Below, in pieces: positions 6,667 to 16,937 of a DNA stretch of 44,947 nt. Source of the DNA: WJLY01 sp964562405 (lineage in GTDB: Bacteria; Joyebacterota; Joyebacteria; Joyebacterales; Joyebacteraceae); contig CAZLTC010000015.1 in the NCBI GenBank assembly GCA_964562405.1, positions 1 to 44,947 of the forward strand, given 5' to 3'. A model generated the notes under the pieces. That model had not been told where the DNA came from, did not search any database, and was given only the letters and a program-made list of their open reading frames with translations. Numbering within the stretch: the stretch's first letter is position 1; each line of letters opens with the position of its first letter. The position numbers and the translations under genes were made by a program.

Positions 6667-8585
6667 ATGAATGGAGGCAGGAGGGGGCGTTTGAGCTCGC
6701 GCAGATTCGCATACTTCCCGATGGCGTCGATCGTGGTCGGGATAGTGATCCTCGCCGCCGCGGTAGGGACCGTGTCCTTCAGAGACATCGACCGGGGTCG
6801 GAAGCAGGTGGCCGAGGCCCTGGAGCGGCAGGGCGCGGCCGTGGTCAGATTCCTCTTCGCCGACCTCCACGCGAACCTGCTCGGACCCGGCTGGCAGAGG
6901 GGGCGCCTCGAGCTGTTCTTCGAACAGGCCGGCTCCCGAAGGGAAGTCGCCTACGTCGCCCTGCTCGACGACAAGGGCAGAGTGCTGGCTCACAGCGATC
7001 GCGACCTCATAGACACCGAGTGGCCGCCGGAACTCACGCCCGACTTCGGCGCGCCGAGCCCGGTGGCACCCGACTTCGGACCCGCGGGGACGCACTCGGC
7101 CGGCGGGTTCGTTTCGTACATGGGAGACCGCGTCTACCAGTTCGCTGCCCTCCTCGACGTCACGCCCAGGGAACTGGCGTCGGTTCCCCCAATGCGCCAC
7201 GGTCGGGGCTTCCCGGTGTTGCGGCCGGACTCTCCCTCGGTTGAGGCGAGGCTCTCCGAACTGCTCGGCAGACCCGTGGCGGAGGACGAGCAGGTTCGTC
7301 TGATCTTCGTAGTCGCCTTCGAGTCATCCCAGCTTGAGTCCGCCTTCTTTGTATCGCGCAACCACACGCTGCTGATGGCGAGCATCCTCCTGATCGTGGG
7401 AGGCGCCGCCATCTACTTCCTGTTCGTTCTGGCCGGCTACAGGTCAGCGGAGACGGCTCTTGCGAACATGCGTTCCTACACGACCAACGTGATCGAGAGC
7501 ATGGCGAGTGGGCTCGTTTCAGTGAGTCCCGAGGGGCGAGTGGTGACGGTCAACTCCAGGGCCAGGGATCTGCTGGGGCTCGGCGACCGCGATGTGACCG
7601 GGAGCATGTTGTCAGCGATCCTGCAGGTCGGGCCTAGAGGTGTCTCCGACTCCGTAGCGCGCGTTCTGAAAGGTGAGCGAGATCTGGTCGAGGCCGAGGT
7701 GGAGATTCGTGTCGGTGACGAGGGTCTGCCGGCGTCTCTCTCAGCGTCCTCGCTCATGGACGAGGACGGGAAGAGGTCCGGATCCGTCATTCTGTTCCAG
7801 GACCTCCGTGAGGTGGAGGAACTCAAGGCGGAGGTGGAACGTGCCAGGCATCTGGCGGCTATCGGTCGCCTCGCGGCCGGCGTGGCGCACGAGGTGCGCA
7901 ACCCGCTCTCGTCGCTGAAGGGGTTCGCGCAGCTTCTGAGGGGCAAGTTCACGACCGGCTCGGACGAGGAGCACTACGCCGATATCATGATCGAGGAGGT
8001 GGAGCGGCTCGACCGCGTCGTCCAGGAGCTTCTCGACTTCGCGAAGCCGGTCGAGCCGGTTCGGGCGGCAGCTGACCCCAACTCCCTCGTTGAGGAAGCG
8101 CTCGCGCTCGTGTCGGAGGACGCCGGGTTCAGGAACGTGTCGATCGTACGGAGGATGGCGGACGGGCTTCCCCGGATCCTCGTCGACCAGTATCAGATTC
8201 GGCAGGTCCTCCTCAACGTTCTCCTCAACGCGATCGAGGCGATGGGCGGCGGCGGAAGATTGACCATAGAGACGAACCTCGTGGCCGACACGGAGGCCAC
8301 GCAGCCGGACCCGGCGAGGTTCGTGTCGATCGCGGTCACCGACACCGGCCCCGGCCTGGACGTCGACGAGCTGGATAAGTTGTTCGAGCCGTTCTACACG
8401 ACGAAGCAGAAGGGGACCGGTCTCGGTCTCACGATCGTCTCGCGACTGATGGAGCAGAACGGCGGGCACATAGGCATCTCGAGCGCGGTCGGGGAGGGTA
8501 CGACCTTCTCGTTCAGGTTCCCCGTGGCCGAGGACATCGCGGGTCCGGCCGGGGGTAGTGCGGAGTCGGCGGGAGGCGGTGAGCG

Positions 8586-8589
<4 letters not shown>
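6667..8589 (+). CDS. Membrane sensor histidine kinase, ZraS/NtrB-like
   Basis: About 640 residues from ATG 6667; upstream in-frame ATGs lack a ribosome site and run into the terminator region. TM1 is at about 17-38 and TM2 at about 235-257, enclosing a periplasmic sensor of about 200 residues that includes VAYVALLDDKGRVLAHS, typical of a sCache-type fold. A PAS domain follows (about 275-385). HisKA has AAGVAHEVRNPLSSLKGF with the phosphorylated H408, and HATPase has N, G1 (TDTGPGL) and G2 (GTGLGL) boxes. The stop overlaps the response regulator start by four bases (ATGA), so the two are translated together. The ZraP-like gene downstream suggests sensing of metal or envelope stress. Confidence 0.9.
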
Positions 8590-9935
<1,346 letters not shown>

Positions 9936-9962
9936 TGTTCACTCCTCCGCGCGACCCGCTAC

Positions 9963-10021
9963 TGCGCAGGATCTGCGCACTTCAACTGACGTACGACCCG
10001 ACGATGTGAATAGTCTGCGCA
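9963..10021 (+). promoter_or_regulatory. Three TGCGCA boxes, candidate enhancer sites
   Basis: The palindrome TGCGCA occurs at 9963-9968, 9974-9979 and 10016-10021. The first two start 11 bases apart, one helical turn; the third is 42 bases further, about four turns. They lie about 110-170 bases before the -24/-12 promoter at 10130, a usual distance for NtrC-family enhancers. The regulator encoded just before them is the obvious candidate to bind. TGCGCA is not rare in GC-rich DNA, so the phasing and position are the main support. Confidence 0.45.
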
Positions 10022-10129
10022 TCGACTCGACTCCGTTCGGACGCGTCGCGTGTTCGCTCGACCAGGAAGATGCCCACGCCGTGGGCGCAATCTTCGTTGC
10101 TCCGCTTTGGTCGCGCGCATGTCCCGTGC

Positions 10130-10145
10130 TGGCACACGCGTTGCT
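10130..10145 (+). promoter_or_regulatory. Sigma-54 promoter of the ZraP-like gene
   Basis: TGGCACACGCGTTGCT is an exact match to TGGCAC-N5-TTGCT, with GG at 10131-10132 and GC at 10143-10144 (10-base spacing). It lies 57 bases before the ZraP-like start, behind an NtrC-type regulator gene. This mirrors the arrangement at the zra locus of enteric bacteria. Confidence 0.8.
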
Positions 10146-10201
10146 CAACTAGAGTGCGGTGAGAGAGTTAACGGTGGGTACTGAACCGGAAGGAGACGGC
10201 G

Positions 10202-10992
10202 ATGAGAAAGACGAGGTTCGTAGTCACAGGTGTGATGGCGCTAGTCCTGGTGGCCGCGGTCGCGATGCCGGCTGCGGCTCGCGGCGGCGCGAGTGCGCTC
10301 GGCAGAGGCATGGGCCGGGGCGGACACCGCATGGGGCCGCAGTTCACGACGGAGCAGCAGGATCAGATCAAGAAGATCCACGAGAAGTATGATGCCAAGC
10401 GCGTCGAGCTCTCGAACAGGCTGGACGTGCTGCAGGTCGAGATGCAGGACCTCGTCGCCGCAAAGGGCGAGCCCGACTTCAAGGCCATAGAGAAGAAGAT
10501 GGAGGACGTCTCGGCCGTACGCCTCGACCTCAGCAAGCTCAGACTCCGCATCCACCAGGAGGTACGACCCCTCCTGACCGCTGACCAGAAGACCCTCTTC
10601 GACAAGGGGCTCGGACTCGGGATGATGCGTGGCATGCGCGACGACTTCGGCGGCCCGGGCCACATGCGCAACGGTGGAATGCGCGCCGGCCGCAATGGCG
10701 GGGCCATGATTCGTCAGGCGCCCGGCGGCATGGGTGGCTGCGCCATGATGGGTCAGGCGCCCGGCGGCATGAATCCGGGGCNNNNNNNNNNNNNNNNNNN
10801 NNNNNNNNNNNNNNNNNNNNNNNNNNNNNNNNNNNNNNNNNNNNNNNNNNNNNNNNNNNNNNNNNNNNNNNNNNNNNNNNNGGCATGGGTGGCTGCGCCA
10901 TGATGGGTCAGGCGCCCGGCGGCATGAATCCGGGGCCCTACTGCCCGTTCCAGAACAATGCTCCTGACGACGATATGGAAGAAGAAGACTAA
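10202..10992 (+). CDS. ZraP/Spy/CpxP-like periplasmic protein, interrupted by N gap
   Basis: The start at ATG 10202 follows AAGGAGAC. A signal peptide is cleaved after PAAA (about residue 26). The helical core has two LTxxQ-type motifs (FTTEQQ near 43 and LTADQ near 125), the signature of Spy/CpxP/ZraP chaperones. The tail is rich in Gly and Met with Cys (GGCAMMGQAPGG) and an acidic end (DDDMEEED), suggesting metal binding. A 100-N gap splits the tail, and as printed the two halves are in different frames. Merging the two identical 55-base flanks restores one frame ending at the TAA 10990-10992. It is the likely sigma-54-controlled output of the kinase and regulator upstream. Confidence 0.8.
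10727..10781 (+). repeat. 55-base direct repeat, left of N gap
   Basis: These 55 bases are identical to 10882-10936 and abut the N run. Inside this stretch and just before it, GTCAGGCGCCCGGCGGCATG occurs at 10713 and 10752, a 39-base period (13 codons). The gene therefore also contains a genuine imperfect tandem repeat. Confidence 0.95.
10782..10881. other. Scaffold gap of exactly 100 N
   Basis: One hundred undetermined bases are flanked by identical 55-base ends. The round number is a default gap length, not a measurement. The true sequence may be a simple 55-base contig overlap or a longer tandem repeat. Confidence 0.98.
10882..10936 (+). repeat. 55-base direct repeat, right of N gap
   Basis: Exact copy of 10727-10781. 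If it is the same genomic copy seen at two contig ends, the real gene contains it once. Confidence 0.95.
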
Positions 10993-11052
10993 TCGAGTAG
11001 ATCCTCGGGGGAGCGTTCGGATGCCTGATGCTCGGTGATTCGATGCTCTCCC

Positions 11053-11089
11053 GGCCGGCCCGCGGGAGTCGGCACCCTGCGGGTCGGCC
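11053..11089 (+). terminator. GC-rich hairpin after the ZraP-like gene
   Basis: GGCCGGCCCGC (11053-11063) pairs with GCGGGTCGGCC (11079-11089) with one G-T pair. The loop is 15 bases and the tail is C-rich, not a T run. It lies 61 bases after the ZraP-like stop. It could be a weak terminator or an mRNA 3' end. Confidence 0.4.
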
Positions 11090-11164
11090 TCCCCCCTCGA
11101 AGAGAAGAGACGGGCGGACGACGGCGACGTCGACGCTGGGATCCTGAAGAAAGGAGAGACGACG

Positions 11165-11617
11165 ATGCAGGTCAGGCCGATCACGCGCAGGTCAGACTAT
11201 CGTTCGTCCGCCCGTGAAACCTCCACTGCATCGCGCGGCTGCCCGGGTCACACTGCCACTCCCGGGGCGACGGTCGCAGTCGGCGCATCAGGCGCCGGCG
11301 CGAGAAGCAGGGGGGCTGCGGCGACGCTCTTGACCGCCTCCGCGGCGGTCGCTGCGGCCCTCGCGCTTCTCGCACTGGCCAGCTCGGCCCGAGCCCTCGA
11401 CCACTCCGTGGTCACTGCAGGGCCGATCCAGCGCAACGATACCGCCGGCGGACGCATGAGGGGCTGCGGGACCACCCTCCACGGGGTCGATAAGGTCCCG
11501 TTTGCCCTCTGCGTCCACGGTGGAACTGACAGCGGTGCGAACGACCTCGTCAGCAACGGTGACGAGACCGTGGCCCACGGCCAGGAACTTCAGGCAGGGC
11601 CGTTGGTGCTGCGATAG
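11165..11617 (+). CDS. Hypothetical protein with one membrane segment or late signal peptide
   Basis: A 150-residue ORF starting at ATG 11165 behind AAAGGAGA. About 50 basic, Ser/Thr/Gly-rich residues precede a hydrophobic stretch (about 51-77, rich in Ala and Leu, ending SSARA). A roughly 70-residue domain with two to three Cys follows (GCGTTLHG, FALCVHGG). Codon third positions are mostly G or C, as in true genes here. If the real start lies further in, the hydrophobic stretch would be an ordinary signal peptide cut after ARA. No family is recognised. It lies between the ZraP-like gene and macA and may belong to the same stress response. Confidence 0.5.
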   Translation: MQVRPITRRSDYRSSARETSTASRGCPGHTATPGATVAVGASGAGARSRGAAATLLTASAAVAAALALLALASSARALDHSVVTAGPIQRNDTAGGRMRGCGTTLHGVDKVPFALCVHGGTDSGANDLVSNGDETVAHGQELQAGPLVLR

Positions 11618-11648
11618 CATCCCCGGGACATGAGACCCCCCACAAACC

Positions 11649-11673
11649 GGGCGGGCGCCTCAGGCGCCCGCCC
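11649..11673. terminator. Perfect 11-bp hairpin before macA
   Basis: GGGCGGGCGCC and GGCGCCCGCCC pair perfectly around a TCA loop. There is no T run on either side. It lies 31 bases after the stop of the preceding ORF and may be a transcript end or a roadblock. Confidence 0.45.
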
Positions 11674-11764
11674 AACCAGAGGTAGCCACTGTGGGGTCGG
11701 AGGGGTAGACTGGCATGCTGGGCATCTAATGTAACCGGAGGGGCTCGAGAGGAAGAGCTATCAG

Positions 11765-13099
11765 ATGAAGAAGACGCTGATCGTAGTCGCGGTCGTCATC
11801 GTAGCCGCCCTGGTCGTGTGGAAGGTGGCGGTCGGAAACGGCGGGGACTCAGGAAGAACGTACGAGTTTGCGGATGTCACCCGAGGCGACCTCACCAACG
11901 TGATCTCGGCCACGGGGACTCTGTCCGCAGTGGGCACCGTCGAGGTCGGCACTCAGGTGTCGGGGATCATCGACAAAGTCTTCGTCGACTTCAACGACGA
12001 CGTTCACAAGAACCAGGTACTCGCGGTCATCGACACGACGTTCCTCGCCGCCAGCGTCCACGACGTGAAGGCCAGCGTGCTCAGGGCTCAGGCTCAATAT
12101 GACAAGACGCTGCGCGACCACGAGCGGGCGACCGACATGTTCGACAGGGGGCTCGTGAGCGAGGCGGAACTGGAGGACGCTCTCACCGCGATGATGTCGG
12201 CAAGGGGTACGCTCCTTTCCGCCGAGGCGAGTCTTCAGCGCTCGCTCGTCAACCTCGAGTACGCGGTCATACGATCGCCGATCGACGGGACCGTCATCAT
12301 GCGAAGCGTGGAAGCCGGTCAGACGGTCGCGGCAAGCCTGTCATCGCCGACGCTCTTCATCATAGCGGAGGACCTGCGCGACATGGAGATCCACGCGCTC
12401 GTCGACGAGAGTGACATTGGGTACATCCGCGAGGGCATGCAGGCGACCTTCACCGTCGAGGCTCACCTCGACAAGGAGTTCGGCGCCGCCGTGAGGCAGG
12501 TCTGGCTGCAGCCCGAGACGATCCAGAACGTGGTCAACTACACGGTGGTTCTCGATGCGTCCAACGACGAGGGCATCCTCTATCCAGGGATGACGGCGAC
12601 CATCGACTTCGTCATCGATGAGGTCCACGACGCGCTTATCGTGCCCAACGCCGCGACCCGCCTCAGGGCGACGACCTCGATGCTGGCCGAGGTGCGCGAC
12701 CAGATGACGGCCAACATGTCCGACGAGGAGCGAGAGGCGGCCCGGCAGCGAATGGCCGCGCGCTCCGGAGGCACGACCGGTGCCGGCGCGCCGGCGGGTG
12801 GAGCGCAGACCGCAGGAGCGATGGCTGGAGGGGCAGCGATGGCGGCCTCCAGAGGCGGATTCGGCGGCGCGCCCGGGCAGCAGGCGGAAGGCACCGCGAG
12901 GCTGTGGTACCTCGACGACAAGGGCAGGCTGAAGGTCGCCAAGGTCGAGACCGGAGTGACCGACGGGCGGCACATCGAGATCATGGACGGTGACGAGATT
13001 CGCGAGGGGATGCAGGTCATCACGTCGGTCGAGGAGCCCGAGGACAACTCGAGCGTGAGCAACAACCCGCTCTCGCAGTCGTTCGGAAGGCGGCACTAG
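11765..13099 (+). CDS. macA: MacA-like periplasmic adaptor (HlyD family)
   Basis: A 444-residue membrane fusion protein joining an inner-membrane ABC pump to an outer-membrane channel. An N-terminal membrane anchor (5-23) is followed by a biotinyl-lipoyl half (VGTQVSGIIDKVFVDFNDDV), a helical hairpin (about 95-165), the second lipoyl half (AVIRSPIDGTVIMRSVEAGQ) and beta-barrel domains. An Ala/Gly-rich insertion (about 330-380) loops out before the membrane-proximal domain. Its stop shares bases with the start of the next gene, and the next two genes encode the MacB ATPase and permease. No TolC homologue is in the window. Start ATG 11765 follows GAGGAAGA. Confidence 0.88.
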   Translation: MKKTLIVVAVVIVAALVVWKVAVGNGGDSGRTYEFADVTRGDLTNVISATGTLSAVGTVEVGTQVSGIIDKVFVDFNDDVHKNQVLAVIDTTFLAASVHDVKASVLRAQAQYDKTLRDHERATDMFDRGLVSEAELEDALTAMMSARGTLLSAEASLQRSLVNLEYAVIRSPIDGTVIMRSVEAGQTVAASLSSPTLFIIAEDLRDMEIHALVDESDIGYIREGMQATFTVEAHLDKEFGAAVRQVWLQPETIQNVVNYTVVLDASNDEGILYPGMTATIDFVIDEVHDALIVPNAATRLRATTSMLAEVRDQMTANMSDEEREAARQRMAARSGGTTGAGAPAGGAQTAGAMAGGAAMAASRGGFGGAPGQQAEGTARLWYLDDKGRLKVAKVETGVTDGRHIEIMDGDEIREGMQVITSVEEPEDNSSVSNNPLSQSFGRRH

Positions 13100-13884
13100 T
13101 GAACGATCGCGTCATAGAAACACGCGGGATCACTAAGGACTACCAGATGGGCGAGGTATGTGTGCGCGCCCTCAGGGGGGTCGATCTGGCAGTCTCGCGT
13201 GGAGAACTGGTCGCGATCATGGGGGCGTCGGGCTCCGGCAAGTCGACGCTCATGAACGTCCTGGGGTGTCTCGATCAGCCCACCTCGGGCGAGTACTTCC
13301 TCGATGGAGCAGACGTCAGCAAACTCTCGCGCGACGAATACGCCAGGATCCGGAACCACCGCATCGGGTTCGTCTTTCAGACCTACAATCTCCTCGCGAG
13401 AACGAGCGCCATCGAGAACGTCGAGCTGCCGCTCTTCTACGACCACGAGTCCAGGATAGCGGACCCGCATGGCAGTGCTCTGAAGGCGCTCGAACGAGTG
13501 GGTCTCGGCGACAGGCTCAGGCACGTCCCGAGCGAGCTGTCGGGCGGCGAGCAGCAGCGGGTTGCGCTCGCCCGAGCGCTCGTGAACAACCCCTCTCTCA
13601 TCCTGGCGGACGAGCCGACGGGCAACCTGGACAGCCGCACGTCGATCGACGTGATGTCTCTCTTTCAGGAGCTGAATGACCAGGGCATCACGGTCGTTCT
13701 CGTCACTCACGAGCCAGAGATCGCTGAGTACGCCAAGAGGATCATCGTCATGCGCGACGGCCGAATCGTCAACGACAGGCAGGTGTGGGACCGGAGGAAC
13801 GCGGCCCGCGACCTGGCGAAGATGCCTGCCGAGGACGATCTCATCGACGCGGCGGGCCGTTCGAACGGGGAGGCGGGCTCGTGA
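13099..13884 (+). CDS. macB: MacB-type ABC ATPase
   Basis: A 261-residue ATPase of the LolD/MacB class. It has Walker A GASGSGKST, the LolD/MacB hallmark FVFQTYNLL at the Q-loop, signature LSGGEQQRVALARAL, Walker B ILADEPTGNLD and the switch VTHEPE. It starts at GTG 13099, overlapping the macA stop, and ends in a four-base overlap (GTGA) with the permease, so the three genes form one coupled operon. In canonical E. coli MacB the ATPase and permease are fused; here they are separate. The substrate could be a peptide, lipid or drug. Confidence 0.9.
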   Translation: MNDRVIETRGITKDYQMGEVCVRALRGVDLAVSRGELVAIMGASGSGKSTLMNVLGCLDQPTSGEYFLDGADVSKLSRDEYARIRNHRIGFVFQTYNLLARTSAIENVELPLFYDHESRIADPHGSALKALERVGLGDRLRHVPSELSGGEQQRVALARALVNNPSLILADEPTGNLDSRTSIDVMSLFQELNDQGITVVLVTHEPEIAEYAKRIIVMRDGRIVNDRQVWDRRNAARDLAKMPAEDDLIDAAGRSNGEAGS

Positions 13885-15101
13885 AACGGCTCAGAAGCCT
13901 TCTGAAGGTGGCCATCAAGAGCATCCTCAAGAACAGGATGCGCAGCCTGCTCACGTCGCTCGGTATCATCATCGGCGTCGGCGCCGTCATCGTGATGGTC
14001 GGCATAGGCGCCGGAGCGCAGGCGGACATCCAGGCCCAGATCGCGTCGATGGGCGTCAACATGGTGATGATCATGCCCGGCTCCGGGTGGAATAGAGGTG
14101 CAAGCCAGGGGGCCGGCAGCTTCAACAGGCTCACGATGAAGGACGCGCAGGCCATCGCGGACGAAGCGACTCTGGTGACCGCGGTCTCGCCTCTGGTGCG
14201 CGCCAATGCGCAGATCATCGGCGGCGCAGGGAACTGGAACACGTCCATTGAGGGCGTGTGGCCCGACTACCTCGCCATCCGCGCCTGGAGCGTCGAGCGA
14301 GGCGAGTTCTTCACCGAGAGGGACGTCCAGGCGAAGAGCAAAGTGGCGGTTCTTGGCAAGACCGTCGCCGACGAGCTGTTCCCCGACATCGATCCAGTTG
14401 GGGAGAAGATCCGTATCGGCAACACGCCATTCAGGGTGATAGGAGAACTCGCATCCAAGGGACAGACCTCCTTCGGTTCCGACGCCGATGACGTGGTAAT
14501 GGTCCCGGCGACCACGGCGCTCTACCGTCTTGCCGGCGGCCAGTACATCGACAGGATCTACGCGAGCGCCGTGTCCATCGAGGAGAGCGCCGCCGCCGAG
14601 GAGCAACTCGCGGAGATCATGCGGGGCGCGCACAAGCTCCAGGAGGGCCAGGAAGACGACTTCCATGTCAGGAACCAGGCCGAGTTCATGGAGATGGCCA
14701 CCCAGACCCAGAAGGTGATGACGCTGCTTCTGGGCGCCGTCGCGGCCGTCTCGCTCATCGTCGGCGGCATCGGCATCATGAACATCATGCTCGTGTCGGT
14801 CACGGAGCGCACACGCGAGATAGGCATCAGGCTCGCCGTCGGCGCGAGGTCCGCCGACGTGCTCACCCAGTTCCTGACCGAGTCGATAGTCCTGAGCCTC
14901 TTCGGCGGTGCCATCGGTGTTCTGTTCGCATATGCCGTGTCGGCCGTTCTGAACGGCCCGGTAGGGATGACCACCATCATAAACCCCGGCGTGGTCCTTC
15001 TGGCGTTCGGGTTCTCGGCGGCGATCGGCACGTTCTTCGGCTACTACCCCGCGCGCAAGGCGGCGATGCTGAATCCGATCGACGCGCTCCGGTATGAGTA
15101 G
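13881..15101 (+). CDS. MacB-type permease (FtsX superfamily)
   Basis: About 406 residues from GTG 13881, which overlaps the ATPase stop by four bases. It shows the MacB plan: a first membrane helix after LKNRMRSLLTSLGIIIGVGA, a periplasmic MacB_PCD domain (about 60-275), and three C-terminal helices from LLLGAVAAVSLIVGGIGIMN. The cytoplasmic motif VTERTREIGIRLAVGA and the end YYPARKAAMLNPIDALRYE are family hallmarks. It works by mechanotransmission with the separate ATPase and the MacA adaptor. The terminator at 15137 closes the operon. Confidence 0.92.
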   Translation: MKRLRSLLKVAIKSILKNRMRSLLTSLGIIIGVGAVIVMVGIGAGAQADIQAQIASMGVNMVMIMPGSGWNRGASQGAGSFNRLTMKDAQAIADEATLVTAVSPLVRANAQIIGGAGNWNTSIEGVWPDYLAIRAWSVERGEFFTERDVQAKSKVAVLGKTVADELFPDIDPVGEKIRIGNTPFRVIGELASKGQTSFGSDADDVVMVPATTALYRLAGGQYIDRIYASAVSIEESAAAEEQLAEIMRGAHKLQEGQEDDFHVRNQAEFMEMATQTQKVMTLLLGAVAAVSLIVGGIGIMNIMLVSVTERTREIGIRLAVGARSADVLTQFLTESIVLSLFGGAIGVLFAYAVSAVLNGPVGMTTIINPGVVLLAFGFSAAIGTFFGYYPARKAAMLNPIDALRYE

Positions 15102-15136
15102 CACCCGGGGCAGTCGTCTATCAGAGTGGTAGTCCC

Positions 15137-15180
15137 GGGCGGGCGGTTCCACTCCGCGCAGTGGGCCGCCCGCCCTTTCT
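15137..15180 (+). terminator. Strong terminator after the macAB operon
   Basis: GGGCGGGCGG (15137-15146) pairs with CCGCCCGCCC (15166-15175), with an inner CCACT/AGTGG stem, followed by TTTCT. It lies 35 bases after the permease stop. Confidence 0.8.
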
Positions 15181-15343
15181 CACGCTCGTCGTAATCCCCC
15201 TGACGTTCGGCATTCCCAACGGGCTGGCCATCGGCTTCATCAGCTACTTGTCGGTGAACGACCTCTCCGGAAAGGCCCGTGAAGTCCACTGGCTGGTTTA
15301 TCTGCTTGCCGGTCTCTTCCTGCTGCGGTACATATTTATCTAG
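15161..15343 (+). CDS. Possible 60-residue two-helix membrane protein
   Basis: The ORF reads GTG 15161 to TAG 15343. It encodes two hydrophobic segments (about 7-30 and 44-60) around a charged loop (SVNDLSGKAREVHW). Codon third positions are largely G or C, as in genes here. However, its only start lies inside the terminator stem and has no ribosome site, so either it starts at a rarer codon further in or it is not expressed. The 15102-15432 stretch otherwise holds only the terminator. Confidence 0.3.
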   Translation: MGRPPFLTLVVIPLTFGIPNGLAIGFISYLSVNDLSGKAREVHWLVYLLAGLFLLRYIFI

Positions 15344-15432
15344 ATGAGGAGCGTGCGGACGCTTCCCACTGTTCGCGATCACTGGCCCGACGTCGTTGCC
15401 GGGCCGTCGGCGGGTGGCCGGAGGGCGATCCC

Positions 15433-15756
15433 GTGGCGCATGCCTTTTTCCAGGTCCGGACGACCGTGAACGACCGGAAGCAGGCCGACGGGATGGTCAG
15501 AAGCGTCGTGACCGCGAGGCTGGCCTCATGCGGGCAGGTGAGCGGGCCCATCGAGAGCACCTACTGGTGGAAGGGGCGGCTGGAGACGGAGACAGAGTGG
15601 GTCTGCGTGTTCAAGACGACGGCGCAGCTCGCCGCGAGATTGCAGGCGTTCCTTTCCGAGATACATCCTTACGAGGTTCCTGAGATAGTCGGCTTCGAGA
15701 TGGACCTCGTGTCAGAGGACTACAGCGATTGGATCGATGATGAGACCGAAGAATAG
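15433..15756 (+). CDS. cutA: CutA1-like divalent cation tolerance protein
   Basis: A 107-residue protein from GTG 15433. It has the CutA1 trimer fold signs: a first strand FFQVRTTVNDRKQA, then TARLASCGQV, ESTYWWKGRLETETEWVCVFKT, and the family motif HPYEVPEIVGFEM near residue 80. CutA proteins are small trimers linked to tolerance of copper and other divalent metals, though their precise role is unsettled. The gene overlaps the next by 20 bases. Its place beside zra-like and macAB genes, with copA further on, fits a metal-stress theme. Confidence 0.9.
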   Translation: MAHAFFQVRTTVNDRKQADGMVRSVVTARLASCGQVSGPIESTYWWKGRLETETEWVCVFKTTAQLAARLQAFLSEIHPYEVPEIVGFEMDLVSEDYSDWIDDETEE

Positions 15757-16402
15757 AGCGCAACGCCTCGGGCTGGTACTTCTCGTGATGGTCTTTCTTG
15801 TGGCGGTGGTCGCACCGGCGTGCGCTCAGGAGGTCGGACCTCGTCTCAGGACGGGCAAGTACGGCAGGGGCGGGGCCGAGGTCTGGGGCGAGTTCCCGCG
15901 CTTCGGCGTGCCCGTGGGCAAGGGATACTCGGGTGAGTACGATGTGAGCAACGGCGTCGGGTTCGGGTTCGGGCTGATGCTGGGCTTCTCGGACAAGCTC
16001 GCCCTCGAGGGCCGCATGACGCAGACGAGCCACACGACGCCCGACGACCGGAGCTGGGACATCGACCAGTACTTCGTAGGAGCGCGATACACGTTCCGCC
16101 ACGAGAAGCCACTGCAGCCGTTCGCCGCTCTGGGCGGGGCCAGGCTCTCGCTCGAATGGACCGAGCCCGGTGGTGGGCTCTCCGAATTCGAGCGTCTCAC
16201 GGGCTACGGCGCCTACGGCACCGTGGGGCTCGACTACGTGCTCTCCAGTAGATGGGCGATCGGGGTTCGTGCGGACTACATCTGGGCGAGGTACACGAGA
16301 GTCAACATGGGTACCGAAGAGAACGATCTGGAGGACAGCCTCGACGCCAGCTTGATCGGGTTGTCGCTCTCCCTGCACTACAGGGTCCCCGTGTACTGGT
16401 AG
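15737..16402 (+). CDS. Outer-membrane beta-barrel protein
   Basis: A 221-residue protein with two adjacent start codons (15737, 15740) inside the end of cutA. A signal peptide runs to APACA (about residue 30). The rest alternates polar and nonpolar residues with turn-rich spacing, for example GFGFGLMLGFSDKLALEGRM, FVGARYTFRHEKPLQPFAAL and LIGLSLSLHYRVPVYW. It ends in an aromatic residue (W), as outer-membrane barrels do for BamA recognition. An eight-stranded OmpA/OmpW-like barrel is likely from its size. No ligand is suggested. Confidence 0.75.
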   Translation: MMRPKNRAQRLGLVLLVMVFLVAVVAPACAQEVGPRLRTGKYGRGGAEVWGEFPRFGVPVGKGYSGEYDVSNGVGFGFGLMLGFSDKLALEGRMTQTSHTTPDDRSWDIDQYFVGARYTFRHEKPLQPFAALGGARLSLEWTEPGGGLSEFERLTGYGAYGTVGLDYVLSSRWAIGVRADYIWARYTRVNMGTEENDLEDSLDASLIGLSLSLHYRVPVYW

Positions 16403-16488
16403 CGCGAAACACCCAACCACAGCGCTTACGACCTCGCGGCGCCGCCGCTCGGCGGTGTGTCGCATTGTCACCGAGAGAGAGGACATGC

Positions 16489-16908
16489 ATGATGGAGGTG
16501 AAAGCCACGTGGGTGAGCGGATTCAAGTTCGAGGGCGTGGACTCGGACGGTCGCTCGATGAAGATGGACGCCAGCAAGGGAGCCGGAGGCGAGGGTGACG
16601 GGTTCCGTCCGGCCGAGTTGCCTCTCATGGGGCTGGCCGGGTGCACTGGAATAGACTCCGTGGAGATCCTGCAGAAGATGCGCGAGGAGGTGACCGGATT
16701 GACCGTGACGGTCAGCTCCAAGAAGAAGGAAGGCTATCCTGCCGGGTACGACGGCATCCACGTCGTCTACGAGTTCCGTGGCAAGGGGCTGAACCGGGAC
16801 AAGGTGGAGAGGGCCGTACGCCTGTCCGAGGAGAAGTACTGCACGGTGGGGCAGGTTCTTTCGAAGGCGACCACGATCACGCACGAAATAGAGATCGTCG
16901 AGGACTGA
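16489..16908 (+). CDS. OsmC/Ohr-family protein
   Basis: A 139-residue protein from ATG 16489 (or 16492) behind GAGAGAGG. Both conserved cysteines of the thiol peroxidase family are present: C52 in LAGCTGID and C118 in EEKYCTVGQVL. The central helix SVEILQKMREEV and the end ITHEIEIVED match the YhfA/OsmC branch. OsmC proteins reduce organic hydroperoxides using two cysteines; the YhfA branch is less well characterised. It is followed 29 bases later by tldD. Confidence 0.85.
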   Translation: MMEVKATWVSGFKFEGVDSDGRSMKMDASKGAGGEGDGFRPAELPLMGLAGCTGIDSVEILQKMREEVTGLTVTVSSKKKEGYPAGYDGIHVVYEFRGKGLNRDKVERAVRLSEEKYCTVGQVLSKATTITHEIEIVED

Positions 16909-16937
16909 CGTCAGGCGCTCAGTCATGGAGACTGCTG

